Assembly: GCA_964508915.1 (NCBI GenBank)
Contig: CAZDVK010000002.1
Coordinates: 112,806-176,805 of the forward strand
Reading direction: 5' to 3'
Source of the DNA: CAZDVK01 sp964508915
GTDB taxonomy: Bacteria; Pseudomonadota; Alphaproteobacteria; Paracaedibacterales; CAIULA01
Length of the DNA: 64,000 nucleotides
Position numbers and translations under genes: made by a program. Shown piece after piece: positions 1-9,882 of this stretch. How positions within the stretch are numbered: position 1 is the stretch's first letter; each line of letters opens with the position of its first letter. The notes below the pieces were generated by a model that did no database searches, was not told the DNA's origin, and saw nothing but the letters and a program-made list of their open reading frames with translations.

Positions 1-2549
1 ATATCTTTGTAAGGGCCATTTTTTTGACGTTCAATAGCAATACTGTCAGTTGCCTGGGTTCCCACATTCTTAATGGCTGCCAACCCGTACCTGACACCTT
101 CATTTTCAACAGCAAATTCAGTAAAAGAATGGTTCACATCCGGGGGGAGTAGGGGAATTTTTGACTTTTCGAGGTCTTGGCGATAAACATTCAGTTTATC
201 TGTATTATGCATATCATACGTCATGGTTGCTGCGAAAAATTCCAAAGGATGATTCGCCTTTAGATACGCTGTTTGGTAAGAAAGCAACGCATACGGGGCC
301 GAGTGAGATTTGTTAAAACCATAGCCCGCGAATTTTGCCATTTGGTCGAAAATTTGACTGGCAATTTGTTCTGAAATACCGTTTTTAACGGCACCCTCAA
401 CAAACAAAGCACGTTGAGCATCCATTTCTGACTTAATTTTTTTACCCATAGCGCGACGCAACAGGTCTGCAGCGCCCAGGGTGTATCCCCCTAATTCTTG
501 GGCAATTTTCATAACCTGTTCTTGGTACACCATCACGCCATAAGTGGGTTCCAAAATAGGTTTCAGCTTTTCATGTAAATAACTAACTGCTTCTTCACCA
601 TGTTTGCATGCCAAATACCTTGGAATGTCATCCATCGGGCCAGGGCGGAACAAGGCCACTAACACAATTAAATCTTCAAAACGATCAGGTTGCAGTTTCC
701 GCAGTACATCCCGCATGCCACCACTTTCAATTTGGAAAATGCCCAGCACATCGACACGACATAGTAATTCAAAAGTTTTGGGGTCATCTAAGGGAATTGA
801 ATCAATATGAAAAGGGGTACCTTTTTTACGAATTAACTGACAGCACTTTTCAATAACCGTTAGGGTTTTAAGGCCTAAAAAGTCAAATTTCAATAACCCA
901 GCTGTTTCCACATATTTCATATTAAACTGGGTAGCTGGCAGATGAGAGCGCTCATCTTTATAAAGTGGAACCAGTTCATCTAAAGGTCTATCGCCAATGA
1001 CAACACCGGCTGCATGCGTAGACGCGTGGCGATAAAGGCCCTCTAGCTGAATGCCAATATCCATTAAACGTTGCACGGTTTCATCTTCGTCACGGGCTTG
1101 TTGAAGCAAGGGTTCCCCCTTGATGGCTTCCTCTAAAGTAACGGGGTTGGCTGGGTTGTTGGGGACAAGCTTGCAAATTTTATCGACCTGACCGTATGGC
1201 ATTTGAAGTACACGCCCCACATCACGCAGAACAGCACGGGCTTGAAGTTTACCAAAGGTGATAATGTGGGCTACGCGATCTGCACCGTATTTTTGACAAA
1301 CATATTGAATCACTTCATCGCGACGATCCTGGCAGAAGTCTACGTCAAAGTCAGGCATGGAAACACGCTCAGGGTTTAAAAACCGTTCAAACAACAGACC
1401 AAAACGAATTGGGTCCATGTTCGTAATGGTTAAAACCCAGGCAACTAATGAACCAGCCCCGGACCCACGGCCAGGCCCTACAGGAATCCCCTGGCTTTTT
1501 GCCCATTTAATAAAGTCTGATACAATCAGGAAATACCCCGGAAACCCCATGGTTTCAATAATTTCTAGTTCATAAGCTAAGCGTTCTTGGTATTGCTTTT
1601 GAATCTGTGGGTGTGCGGTTGCATCATGGAGGGGGAAAACCTCTTCTTGCAGGCGCTTTTTTAAACCTTCGGACGCATTTTCACGCAGTTCGTCGACTTC
1701 GGATTTTCCATCCGGTAGGGGGAATTTGGGTAAAATAGGTTTGTGGGGAGTAGGCATAAAATGACAACGTTGCGCGATTAAGCTTGTGTTTTCAATGGCT
1801 TCTGGCAGATCAGAAAACAACTTCATCATTTCTTCAGATGACTTGAAGGAATGGTTTGGTGTTAAGCGCCGTCTGTTTTCTTCGGAAATGTAAGCGCCTT
1901 CTGCAATACACAACAACGCGTCGTGGGCTTCATAGAAATTTGGTTTATCAAAAAAAACGTCATTTGTTGCAACAATAGGTATATGGTGTCGGTGTGCCAA
2001 TTCTAGAAATTTTGGTTCCAACCGTTTTTGTTCAGCTAGACCATGACGCTGTAGTTCAATATAAAAAGAGTCAGGAAAAGCTTGCTTTAAGCGGTTTAGT
2101 AAGTCATCAACAGGCTCTACGGACATGGCGGCAGCCAAAAAACCTTGATGCCCCCCTGACAGTAAAAAAAGCCCCTCAGCATAGGTGAATAAGTCGTCTA
2201 ATGTGACGCAAACGTCACTTGCGTTAGGCTCTAAATAAGCTAGGCTTACAAGCTTTAAAAGGTTCTGATATCCCCTTTCGTTTTTGACCAACAAAACAGC
2301 AGGGGCAATAGAAATATTATCTGCCTGTTGAATGGAAAGTTGGCATCCAACAATAGGTTGAATGCCATTTTCAGCGCAATTCATAGAAATTTCTAAAGCA
2401 CCAAACAGATTATTTGTATCTGTTATGGCAACAGCTGGCATATGGTGCGTATGGCATAATTTGGCAACATCCTTAACGCGAACAGCCCCTTCAGCCAGTG
2501 AATAGGCGGAATGAAGGCGTAAGTGAATAAAAGGAATAGATTGTGCCAC
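1..2549 (-). CDS. dnaE: DNA polymerase III subunit alpha, N-terminal 849 codons (runs off the window)
   Basis: Catalytic subunit of the replicative DNA polymerase. Reading the minus strand from a GTG at 2547-2549 gives MAQSIPFIHLRLHSAYSL, the usual start of the PHP domain. The reading frame is open to the window edge. No ATG, GTG or TTG lies between the upstream in-frame stop and this GTG, so the start is secure, although no good Shine-Dalgarno is visible. The polymerase active-site motif PDFDVDFCQDRRDEVIQY falls near residue 400 and gives two of the three catalytic aspartates; the third is in the later motif KFDFLGLKTLTVI. The motif GPGRGSGAGSLVAWVL is also intact. The C-terminal part (clamp-binding and OB-fold regions, roughly 300 residues by family length) is outside the window. 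Type C-like PolC is excluded because there is no inserted exonuclease domain. Confidence 0.97.
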   Translation of the reverse strand, partial: MAQSIPFIHLRLHSAYSLAEGAVRVKDVAKLCHTHHMPAVAITDTNNLFGALEISMNCAENGIQPIVGCQLSIQQADNISIAPAVLLVKNERGYQNLLKLVSLAYLEPNASDVCVTLDDLFTYAEGLFLLSGGHQGFLAAAMSVEPVDDLLNRLKQAFPDSFYIELQRHGLAEQKRLEPKFLELAHRHHIPIVATNDVFFDKPNFYEAHDALLCIAEGAYISEENRRRLTPNHSFKSSEEMMKLFSDLPEAIENTSLIAQRCHFMPTPHKPILPKFPLPDGKSEVDELRENASEGLKKRLQEEVFPLHDATAHPQIQKQYQERLAYELEIIETMGFPGYFLIVSDFIKWAKSQGIPVGPGRGSGAGSLVAWVLTITNMDPIRFGLLFERFLNPERVSMPDFDVDFCQDRRDEVIQYVCQKYGADRVAHIITFGKLQARAVLRDVGRVLQMPYGQVDKICKLVPNNPANPVTLEEAIKGEPLLQQARDEDETVQRLMDIGIQLEGLYRHASTHAAGVVIGDRPLDELVPLYKDERSHLPATQFNMKYVETAGLLKFDFLGLKTLTVIEKCCQLIRKKGTPFHIDSIPLDDPKTFELLCRVDVLGIFQIESGGMRDVLRKLQPDRFEDLIVLVALFRPGPMDDIPRYLACKHGEEAVSYLHEKLKPILEPTYGVMVYQEQVMKIAQELGGYTLGAADLLRRAMGKKIKSEMDAQRALFVEGAVKNGISEQIASQIFDQMAKFAGYGFNKSHSAPYALLSYQTAYLKANHPLEFFAATMTYDMHNTDKLNVYRQDLEKSKIPLLPPDVNHSFTEFAVENEGVRYGLAAIKNVGTQATDSIAIERQKNGPYKD

Positions 2550-2619
2550 AGAAGAAAGATAGCCGTTGTTTTTAGTGCAGTCTACAAAGTTTTAGCATGT
2601 AAAACAACAGTATGCAGGT

Positions 2620-2961
2620 TCAGCGCTCGGGTTTTTGTGTTTCGGTATCATGTAAAATGACTTCATCGGGCCGTGCAAAATTCAAGACCATGCGAACGCG
2701 TTCTTCCAGCATGTCTTTGTCTAGACTGTCTGGGCGTAAAAGGTAAACTTGCCGTTCCAAAGTTTCTTTTTGTGTTTCAAGAACACGCAATGTTTTTTCA
2801 CCTTCATCTACCTTTTTTTGAATGCGAATCCAGGCCAAGATACCCCGCTCGCCTTGAAAAATATGATAAACAAAGTAAACAAGTAAGCAGATGACAACAA
2901 GGGGGCCAACAATGTGGCGTAATTTTTTTTCCCGTGTATTAAAAGCTTGTTGTGCACTCAT
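2620..2961 (-). CDS. ftsB: Septum formation initiator, FtsB/DivIC family
   Basis: A small bitopic membrane protein of the divisome; in the family it forms the FtsQBL complex that activates septal peptidoglycan synthesis. The 113-residue product has a short basic cytoplasmic N-terminus, one membrane segment at about residues 16-36 (IVGPLVVICLLVYFVYHIF), then a coiled-coil at about 42-80, and the conserved end region with DKDMLEERVRMVLNFARPDE. It lies 70 bp upstream of dnaE on the same strand and may be cotranscribed with it. No clear ribosome binding site precedes the ATG. Family assignment is good from the architecture and the LEERVR..L...RPDE signature. Confidence 0.85.
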   Translation of the reverse strand: MSAQQAFNTREKKLRHIVGPLVVICLLVYFVYHIFQGERGILAWIRIQKKVDEGEKTLRVLETQKETLERQVYLLRPDSLDKDMLEERVRMVLNFARPDEVILHDTETQKPER

Positions 2962-3016
2962 TATTTTTTATTCATTAAATTATTTAATACATGAATAAAG
3001 AATGACATCAATAAAA

Positions 3017-3586
3017 TCAAGCACCTGTTGCAGCTGTTGAATAATCAATAGTTGTTGCGTTTTGACCTTGAGCTGCCCCTTTTGAGTCGTAAACAAATAC
3101 AGTATTTGTACGTTTTGTGACACTAAAAGTAAGAAATAGGCGGTCAAGGCTTTGCTGAAAGCTTTGAACACGGCAGACTTCATAGACAATTTCTTGAAGC
3201 TTCTTTTTTTCTGCTTCAATATTTCCAAGCCGAACAATTGTGATTTTATCTATTTTTTTACCGGTATTCATACGGGTTTCAATATCTGATGAATAGCCAC
3301 CATTAGCAATTTGAATAATTAAGTCAGAGTGCTTAAGGGTAGCCGACGAACTTAGTTGGTTTGTAATATCACCTGAAGAATATCGACTTGATTCAGCATA
3401 CCACCCAAATAATTCAGCAAACTTTTCAAAGTCTTTGACGGTGGAGCTTAACATTTCATCAATGGAAACCATCCATTCCGGTGATTTGACAGCGGCTGTA
3501 CCAGAATTAGATGAGGGATCTCCACCCACTGCGGGTATGCTAAAGTCTCTCCCTGGGATTTTGATAGATGAACTGTCAGCTGGCAT
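3017..3586 (-). CDS. Hypothetical protein, possible Hcp-like (T6SS tube) fold
   Basis: A 189-residue protein without signal peptide or membrane segment. I do not recognise it securely. The C-terminal half has the spacing of an Hcp beta-barrel: a strand (SDLIIQIANGG), then GKKIDKITIVRLG, then a strand with VYEVCRVQSFQQ and an RLFLTFSVTKRTNTVFVYD strand pair before a Gly/Ala/Thr-rich end. Hcp proteins have comparable strand order with a G-K-x-I/F-x-K segment and a closing L-x-F-x-x-I strand. The Ser/Gly/Pro-rich first 50 residues look disordered and are unusual for Hcp. No VgrG, TssB/C or other T6SS gene is nearby. It is a stand-alone gene divergent from pyk with an AT-rich upstream region. The ORF is well supported; the fold is an inference. 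Confidence 0.7.
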   Translation of the reverse strand: MPADSSSIKIPGRDFSIPAVGGDPSSNSGTAAVKSPEWMVSIDEMLSSTVKDFEKFAELFGWYAESSRYSSGDITNQLSSSATLKHSDLIIQIANGGYSSDIETRMNTGKKIDKITIVRLGNIEAEKKKLQEIVYEVCRVQSFQQSLDRLFLTFSVTKRTNTVFVYDSKGAAQGQNATTIDYSTAATGA

Positions 3587-3770
3587 TGTTGTAATCCATT
3601 CAATAAAATTTTAATTAATTTAATGATTTCATGTTTGCATTCTTTTTTCAAGTACTTAACAGCTGCTGCCTATTTTACTTTTATTAATTTAGATAAATTT
3701 TATAAAAATCTCTAGACAGAGGGCCGTTTTGCCGGCAGAATTACCCTAAAGATAATGCAATAAGTGTATC

Positions 3771-5204
3771 ATGCGCCGATTTCGAAAAGCTAAAATAGTT
3801 GCCACCCTTGGACCTGCCAGTCGAACAGAAGATGTGATTGAATCTTTGTACTTGGCTGGTGCTGATGTTTTTCGATTGAATTTTTCCCACGGAGCCCATG
3901 CAGATCACGAACAGTCTGTTCGTATCATTCGACATTTGGAGCATAAATATAAGCGCCCAACGACAATTTTAATGGATCTTCAAGGCCCTAAACTGCGTGT
4001 TGGGGCCTTTTTAGATGGCAAGGTTGTTTTAAAAAAAGATGAAACATTTCAGTTAGATTTAAAAAATGAACCGGGTGACAATAAACGTGCCTATTTGCCG
4101 CATCCTGAAATTTTCCAAGCCTTAAAACCAGGAACAGATTTGTTGTTAGATGATGGAAAACTGCGTTTGCAGGTTGTTTCGTGCGGGGCAGACCATGCCG
4201 TGACTAAGGTTCTTGTTGGGGGTGAACTTTCCAACCGAAAAGGTGTCAACGTGCCGGGGGTTATGCTGCCTATTTCAGCGCTAACGGAAAAGGACCGTGC
4301 CGACCTTGCCTTTGGCTTAACTTTAAATGTGGATTGGGTTGCTTTATCCTTTGTTCAAAAACCAGAAGATATTGAAGAAGCACATTCATTAATTCAAGGA
4401 AAAGCCAAATTAATGGCTAAACTTGAAAAGCCGATGGCCATTCATCACCTGGAAAAAATTGTGGAGCTGTCGGACGGTGTTATGGTTGCCCGTGGTGATT
4501 TAGGTGTTGAAATGCCGCCGGAAAATGTTCCCGCCATTCAAAAGCAAATTATTCGTTGTTGTCGCCATGCTGGAAAGCCTGTTGTCGTGGCAACGCAAAT
4601 GTTAGATTCCATGGTTAATAGCCCATCACCCACGCGGGCGGAGGCGTCAGATGTTGCAACCGCTATTTATGATGGTGTGGACGCTGTTATGTTGTCTGCT
4701 GAGTCTGCAGCTGGCCAATACCCTGTAGAAGCTGTGGAGATAATGAACCGTATCATTGCGTGTACAGAACAAGACCCCATTTACCAACAAATGTTAGATG
4801 GTAGTCGTCCTAAAAGCTTTGATACCGTGGCCTATGCCATTACGGCTGCGGCGCGCCAGGTAGCAGGAACAATTCACGCGAACGCTATTGTGACTTTTTC
4901 TGAAACAGGGGACACAACCCTTCGGGCTGCACGGGAGCGGCCAGCTGCACCCCTGGTTGTTTTAACACCCAACGCGTCGACCGCCCGTTTCTTGGGGGTT
5001 GTTTGGGGGGCCCACGCCATTGTGACAGAAAAGGTTTTCAGTTTTTCACAAATGGTGGAATCAGCCTGTATGGCTGTGCAAGAGGCCGAATTCGCAAATA
5101 CAGGCGACCAAATTATTGTAACGGCTGGCATGCCCTTTGGTATGTCAGGTGGTACCAATATTTTACGGGTTGCAACTGTTGAGGAAGATGCGAAGCAGCC
5201 TTAA
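3771..5204 (+). CDS. pyk: Pyruvate kinase
   Basis: Last step of glycolysis: phosphoenolpyruvate plus ADP to pyruvate plus ATP, in the cytosol. The 477-residue product is family length. It shows KIVATLGPAS at the start, FRLNFSHG near residue 36, MDLQGPKLRVG, the active-site segment LMAKLEKP around residue 218, VARGDLGVE near 240, and VATQMLDSM...PTRAEASDVATAIYDGVDAVMLSAE. The C-terminal allosteric-type domain is complete. It is divergent from the preceding gene. A possible promoter (TTGCCG, 16 bp, GATAAT at 3729-3756) would leave a leader of fewer than 10 nt, so it is not listed separately. Having a pyruvate kinase implies at least the lower part of glycolysis is retained. Confidence 0.97.
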   Translation: MRRFRKAKIVATLGPASRTEDVIESLYLAGADVFRLNFSHGAHADHEQSVRIIRHLEHKYKRPTTILMDLQGPKLRVGAFLDGKVVLKKDETFQLDLKNEPGDNKRAYLPHPEIFQALKPGTDLLLDDGKLRLQVVSCGADHAVTKVLVGGELSNRKGVNVPGVMLPISALTEKDRADLAFGLTLNVDWVALSFVQKPEDIEEAHSLIQGKAKLMAKLEKPMAIHHLEKIVELSDGVMVARGDLGVEMPPENVPAIQKQIIRCCRHAGKPVVVATQMLDSMVNSPSPTRAEASDVATAIYDGVDAVMLSAESAAGQYPVEAVEIMNRIIACTEQDPIYQQMLDGSRPKSFDTVAYAITAAARQVAGTIHANAIVTFSETGDTTLRAARERPAAPLVVLTPNASTARFLGVVWGAHAIVTEKVFSFSQMVESACMAVQEAEFANTGDQIIVTAGMPFGMSGGTNILRVATVEEDAKQP

Positions 5205-5332
5205 GAGCGGGGTTAATGCTATTCTTAGATGTAAGGTTTTTTTAAGCTATTTCTTGATTTTTTTGAAAATTTACAGTTTATTAATTCCTGCCCCTTTAAA
5301 ATAATAAAAATAATATATTAATCTTTTAATTA

Positions 5333-7303
5333 ATGAGATTTTTCCTCCTTATTCTCTCCTTATTTTTTTGTAAGTATTGTTGGTCTGTTGTCATAGATGA
5401 TATTCCAGATAATTTTAAGCTAATGGTTGATAACCCAATGGCTGAATGGAAATCTCCTAGTTTTGCGACTTATGTGACCCAGCCTTATTTACAAGAATCA
5501 GATGCTGTGCCAAATATGACGTTTTGGAACCCTAATTTTCCAAGTTGGCAACAACAGTGGAGCAGATTCCATAAATTTTTTGCTAAAGAACCATTAACAG
5601 CGGTGAAAGTTGTGCAAGCAATAGGTGTGGCACGGCGGGGTATTTTGGCTGATAAAAATGCTTTACGGCATAACCCGCGAACAGTGCCTTTAGCTGTTGA
5701 ACAAACCAAAGGGGTTTTAAATGTCATGAAAGGAACCCTTGGTATTCAAAACCGAAGCTGTAACAAGGAAGAAGAAGCCGTGTTGGTTCGTGAAATCTTG
5801 GCCGTGGGTGATCTTTTGACAAAGAAAAGTTTAGATAAAGAACTTCAAGATTTACATCAGCTTTACATGAGGGCCTCAGCGAACCCTATGCATCAGAAAC
5901 ATTTTCAAAATGTGGGGCGCCTTCTTTGGGCTGGTCATTATAGAAAATTTCCAAACAATGCAGAGCCATACGATGTGAATTGGTTAAATGGTGATGATTT
6001 AGACCAAATAGCCCAACGTTTTTCATCTTATTTAGGGGAATTTTTACTTCCAGAAAAAGGGTGGCGTGATAAAGGTGTTCCCGATTATGCGTGGCCTATT
6101 CGTATGACCTCTTCTTTTGAGGATAATATGAGGTATCGTCAGCAAACGCTGGCCCAACTTGATGCGGAGACTCCGCAGTGGAGAAATATGGCACAAAGAG
6201 ATGCTGGTTTCACATTTAGACGTTTTATTCTCCCTAGTAATAACGTAGAAGCTGCTGCGTGGGTATTAGGACAGGGTCTTTATCTGGGAGACAATCGAGA
6301 CTGGTATAAGTTGACCGACACGGAGCGAGAACAAGTAAACGAAAAGCAGATTGTTAGTTTATTTCGTGATGTCATGCAGTGGTTGGGGACACCACGATAC
6401 AGCCCCGGCATGGCAGCTTTATTGGCTGCTTTCTTGCCCGAAGATATTCAGCGTGAACAAGGTTATGAGCCTTTAGAGGATGCTATTGCTATTGGTGGAG
6501 GAGGTGTTGTTGGTGGGGCTGGTGGATCAACGTCTGTACGTTTAAAAGGGGCAGCTTTTGAAGTACATAATTACGCCAAAGATGTAGGCGATGCTGTGAT
6601 AAGGCATGTTATTGATAAACTTGGAGAGGTGGATTTACAAACTTATGAGTCTGTTAAAAAAGACATTATAATTTGGATAACAAAAAACATTGGCGTTGCA
6701 GATCAATCGGTGGCCTGTCAAGCTATTAAAAATCTGGAAGATTCTGATCCTGATAAGCGACTTTTGGAGCTAATTTATACGTTCGTAAACACTTTGGGCA
6801 AAGCAGCAATGAATACGTGGCTTGAAAGTTTTGTGAAAGAATCTATAGAAGCTTATTTGGGCAGAAAAAACCCCCTCAGTTGTACGAAAGGTGTTCGTGA
6901 ACGAGCTTATTTGTCTTTAAGGGCTATTGATAACCCTGAAATCCAGGGGTTATTTGGTGGGGCTGAAAAGAAATTATGGGCGCAGCAATTTATTCCGAAC
7001 CATACCTTTGGGGGAAGTGGTAACGAAAGAAAATTAACTTTAGTTGCTAAAGCCATTATGGGTGAGCTTGCTAAAATTCCAATTACAGAACGCCCCCTTC
7101 GTATTACAGGAGAACTTGCGAAAATATTATTCATTAATTACGCAAAAGAAAAATTCTTGGAAGAATATGGTTATACAGAGCCGGAATTTGTAGCCTTTTT
7201 AGCAGACAGTCAGGAAAAATTCTTTGATTTGATCGAAGATTATTTTGATGACATGATTGCACCCGAGATAGATAGACTTGCAGCCGCTGTGGATGGAAAA
7301 TAA
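5333..7303 (+). CDS. Large secreted protein of unknown function
   Basis: Not recognised. The 656-residue product starts with a clear signal peptide (MRFFLLILSLFFCKYCWS, cleavage likely near residue 18-20), so it is exported. No further membrane segment is visible. The mature part is mixed charge and rich in Trp and aromatic residues in the first 300 residues. A glycine-rich linker (GGGGVVGGAGG, around residues 385-395) splits it into two parts, and the C-terminus is acidic. It stands alone between pyk and a convergent antiporter gene. No Shine-Dalgarno is evident before the ATG in a very AT-rich leader. It is one of several exported unknowns in this window, and a role at the cell surface or in the host is only a guess. 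Confidence 0.85.
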   Translation: MRFFLLILSLFFCKYCWSVVIDDIPDNFKLMVDNPMAEWKSPSFATYVTQPYLQESDAVPNMTFWNPNFPSWQQQWSRFHKFFAKEPLTAVKVVQAIGVARRGILADKNALRHNPRTVPLAVEQTKGVLNVMKGTLGIQNRSCNKEEEAVLVREILAVGDLLTKKSLDKELQDLHQLYMRASANPMHQKHFQNVGRLLWAGHYRKFPNNAEPYDVNWLNGDDLDQIAQRFSSYLGEFLLPEKGWRDKGVPDYAWPIRMTSSFEDNMRYRQQTLAQLDAETPQWRNMAQRDAGFTFRRFILPSNNVEAAAWVLGQGLYLGDNRDWYKLTDTEREQVNEKQIVSLFRDVMQWLGTPRYSPGMAALLAAFLPEDIQREQGYEPLEDAIAIGGGGVVGGAGGSTSVRLKGAAFEVHNYAKDVGDAVIRHVIDKLGEVDLQTYESVKKDIIIWITKNIGVADQSVACQAIKNLEDSDPDKRLLELIYTFVNTLGKAAMNTWLESFVKESIEAYLGRKNPLSCTKGVRERAYLSLRAIDNPEIQGLFGGAEKKLWAQQFIPNHTFGGSGNERKLTLVAKAIMGELAKIPITERPLRITGELAKILFINYAKEKFLEEYGYTEPEFVAFLADSQEKFFDLIEDYFDDMIAPEIDRLAAAVDGK

Positions 7304-7319
7304 CCTTTTGGTCCTTTGA

Positions 7320-8630
7320 TTACAAAAATATTTTCACAACGACCCATAGTAAGGGGATCAAAATTCCCACTGACCAGGCTATATAACCTAAGAAAGTTGG
7401 CATGGGAACGCCATGCTGTTTGGCAAGGGTGCGCACCATAAAGTTTGGGGCATTGCCAATGTATGTAATGGCGCCCATAAAAACAGCGCCCAAAGAAATA
7501 GCACCCAGAATACCTGATTGTTCAGTCATTAAATAATTGGCATCGTCACCAGCAATTTTAAAAAATATAAGGTATGTGGGTGCATTATCCAAAAAAGCAG
7601 AAAAAGTACCTGTCAGCCAAAAATATAAAAGGGGTGGGTGGGAAATTGTGTCTTCCAAGTTTTCCATAATTTGATGAACAGGGCTATCGGCGTGATTTTC
7701 CAAAATGGTGTTAACAGGAATCATAGTTAAAAAAATCACAAAAAACACAATGGCCACCTCTTTCACAGGGGCAAAAGATAGTTTTGTTTTAGATATTTTA
7801 TTTTTCTGGTGGGTTTGCCAAAAAGATAACAGGGTTAAAGACCATAAACCCAGCTGAAGCCAAATGTAGCCTTCAGTTAATGGGTGTCTACCAACTTGAA
7901 TAATAGGTTTTTGGCCGTAGGCGCCTGTGAAAATAATCAGTGCTACCAACAACAATAGGTATATGCCATGGCGTTTGCCCTCCACAAGAAAACGGTCACC
8001 TTGACTGGTTACTGGCGTTGTTTCCTTTTTGAAAAAGAACCAATCAAGCCCATAGTAAATAATAAGCAAACAAGCCCACGTGGCTAAAAAAGGTTGCCAC
8101 AAAGCCTGAAGGGGCCAAAAGAAATGAACGCCTTTTAAATACCCTAAAAACAGCGGTGGGTCACCCATAGGGGTTAGGCAGCCACCAATATTAGAGATTA
8201 AGAAAATAAAGAAAATCACACTGTGAATTTTATGAGTACGGCGTTCATTCATGTGTAAAAAGGGGGCTATTAATAAAATCGATGCCCCTGTGGTACCCAC
8301 AATGCTAGAAACAAGAGACCCTATCCCTAAAAAAGCCGTGTTATGAAACGGGGTGGGTTTCCAGTGAAGACGTAGCTTTAGGCCGCAACTAAGCGTATAT
8401 AAAGCCACAAGAAGGCTAATGAAAGGAATATAATCATGCACAAAAACAGTTATGCAAGACTGTGTGGCGTTTTGGGTTGATTCTGTTAGCAGCAAAACGG
8501 CGCCGCCTGCGAAAGCCAGCAGTGCCATAATATGCTTTTCATACAAGTGCCACAAGCGAGGCGCCAATAGAGGCAACAATGCCAAGCTCAAAAGGGTGGC
8601 TATAAAAGGAAAGGAAGATAGTAAAAGCAA
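7320..8630 (-). CDS. Sodium:proton antiporter / ion transporter (IT) superfamily membrane protein
   Basis: An integral inner-membrane protein of 436 residues with about 11-12 hydrophobic segments. Family signatures are SNIGGCLTPMGDPPLFLGYL near residue 160 and, towards the end, FLDNAPTYLIFFK and ITYIGNAPNFMVRTLA. These half-site motifs are typical of the NhaD/ArsB/citrate-transporter (IT) superfamily, in the subgroup usually annotated as sodium:proton antiporter. The substrate cannot be fixed from sequence. The predicted start is TTG (8628-8630), because no ATG lies in frame before the first membrane helix. It converges with the secreted protein gene at 7303, leaving only 16 bp between the two stops. 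Confidence 0.85.
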   Translation of the reverse strand: MLLLSSFPFIATLLSLALLPLLAPRLWHLYEKHIMALLAFAGGAVLLLTESTQNATQSCITVFVHDYIPFISLLVALYTLSCGLKLRLHWKPTPFHNTAFLGIGSLVSSIVGTTGASILLIAPFLHMNERRTHKIHSVIFFIFLISNIGGCLTPMGDPPLFLGYLKGVHFFWPLQALWQPFLATWACLLIIYYGLDWFFFKKETTPVTSQGDRFLVEGKRHGIYLLLLVALIIFTGAYGQKPIIQVGRHPLTEGYIWLQLGLWSLTLLSFWQTHQKNKISKTKLSFAPVKEVAIVFFVIFLTMIPVNTILENHADSPVHQIMENLEDTISHPPLLYFWLTGTFSAFLDNAPTYLIFFKIAGDDANYLMTEQSGILGAISLGAVFMGAITYIGNAPNFMVRTLAKQHGVPMPTFLGYIAWSVGILIPLLWVVVKIFL

Positions 8631-8743
8631 ACAGAGCCTCTAATTTTTTAAGTTCTTTTGGTTTTCTAAAAGACTGCAAAACCAGCTAAATGTTAAGCGT
8701 TTGTCGACATCTTGTAAATCAGAATACCCTTGTTTTAGAGCTT

Positions 8744-9709
8744 TTAAAGTTTAGGTGGGGCCTGCTGCATAATAAGGGGGATGCTAACGCCTGATAAAAC
8801 TTGACCAGAGCTAGACTGAGTATGAATTTGAATAACCCTTTCATGGCCCCTTGGATCTGGAGAAAACGGAACAGATGACACAGGTCTCCCATTGATGGAA
8901 ATGACCAAACTACCCTCATCAGAAGGAGATAAAAGAACCGATCGAGGTGGCAGGGGTGGTGCAAATGGCCGCCAACAGCCTGTTCCGTCAAAAGAACCTG
9001 CTGACCCTGGATAAAGCAAGGGTCTGGGGGGGAGTTGTCTTGGGAATGGTGGGGGTGGGGGACCATACGGTGGCCCATAAGGTAGCATGTAGGAAAGTGG
9101 AAAAGCGGAATGCGGTGGCCGCGGTACACCAAAATCAAAAGATAAGTTTCGTGGTTCAAGTGGGTATGATGGATCCATCGGTGCTGTCGGTCGCCTTGGT
9201 GGCGGGGGCAGTGCTTTTTGAGGGGCAGTGGGTCCAAATAACCCACGCGGCCATGTGGGTGTTTCATCAGGAGGGAGCGGCGCATCGAGTCCAAAACCAG
9301 GGGGCGGAAACAACAGTGATGTTGCTCCTGCAACGGCATCTCCCACACTTAAAGGCACTGCATCACTACCTGTATTTCCTAAGGTAGTTAAATCCATTCC
9401 AGCCCATGCAGCAAGCTTGGATATGCCCCTGACTGGCTGATTAGGTGTATGGTACTTTGGGTCATCAAAATCATCACCATCTACAGCGCCCGTACTCATA
9501 GCTGCCATTGCATCCCGGATGCCAGAGTCAGCGCTGTCAGAATCTCCACTAGGCATTCTTTCCAATCCTGCTTTAGGAGAAGAGCCTTCTTTATCTTGTT
9601 CAAGTTCGTCATCTGACGAGAAAGAAGAAAAAGTTGTTATTGAAAGTGCAAATAAAAAACACGCTGTGTATTTTAAATTATAAAGAGGGGAAATTAAAAA
9701 TTTTGCCAT
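8744..9709 (-). CDS. Proline-rich secreted protein, unknown function
   Basis: Not recognised. The 321-residue product has an N-terminal hydrophobic segment (about residues 12-30, YTACFLFALSITTFSSFS), consistent with a signal peptide. An acidic stretch (DDELEQDKEGSS) and a Ser/Asp-rich region follow. The middle (about residues 140-250) is strongly proline-rich, with many PPP and PYGPP runs, and should be extended or disordered. The C-terminal 60 residues look more like a folded beta segment (SLVISINGRPVSSVPF, ERVIQIHTQSSSGQ). The high-GC opposite strand gives long spurious frames. It is a single gene with AT-rich flanks. Surface exposure or host interaction is only an inference from export and composition. 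Confidence 0.75.
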   Translation of the reverse strand: MAKFLISPLYNLKYTACFLFALSITTFSSFSSDDELEQDKEGSSPKAGLERMPSGDSDSADSGIRDAMAAMSTGAVDGDDFDDPKYHTPNQPVRGISKLAAWAGMDLTTLGNTGSDAVPLSVGDAVAGATSLLFPPPGFGLDAPLPPDETPTWPRGLFGPTAPQKALPPPPRRPTAPMDPSYPLEPRNLSFDFGVPRPPHSAFPLSYMLPYGPPYGPPPPPFPRQLPPRPLLYPGSAGSFDGTGCWRPFAPPLPPRSVLLSPSDEGSLVISINGRPVSSVPFSPDPRGHERVIQIHTQSSSGQVLSGVSIPLIMQQAPPKL

Positions 9710-9882
9710 GATAGATATTTTTTCTGAACAAAAAATGAACCATAATAAAATTTCACTAAAATTTTACATAAATAACAAGAAAATAATTTCAAAAGTTTTG
9801 TTTGAAAAATGAATTTATAGGTGTTTTAGTACAAATTTTTACAGAATTTTAAATAAAAAAAGATAAAACTAGTAACTAAATT

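Noticed and set aside
2980..3237. An 85-codon minus-strand frame overlapping the Hcp-like gene
   Set aside because: It lies in another frame of that gene and shows only Lys/Leu/Phe-rich composition noise.
3729..3756. Promoter TTGCCG-16-GATAAT for pyk
   Set aside because: It would give a leader of fewer than 10 nt; position and -35 match are too weak for a feature.
8947..9387. A 146-codon plus-strand frame
   Set aside because: It lies antisense to the proline-rich secreted gene, whose GC-rich Pro codons create open frames on the other strand.
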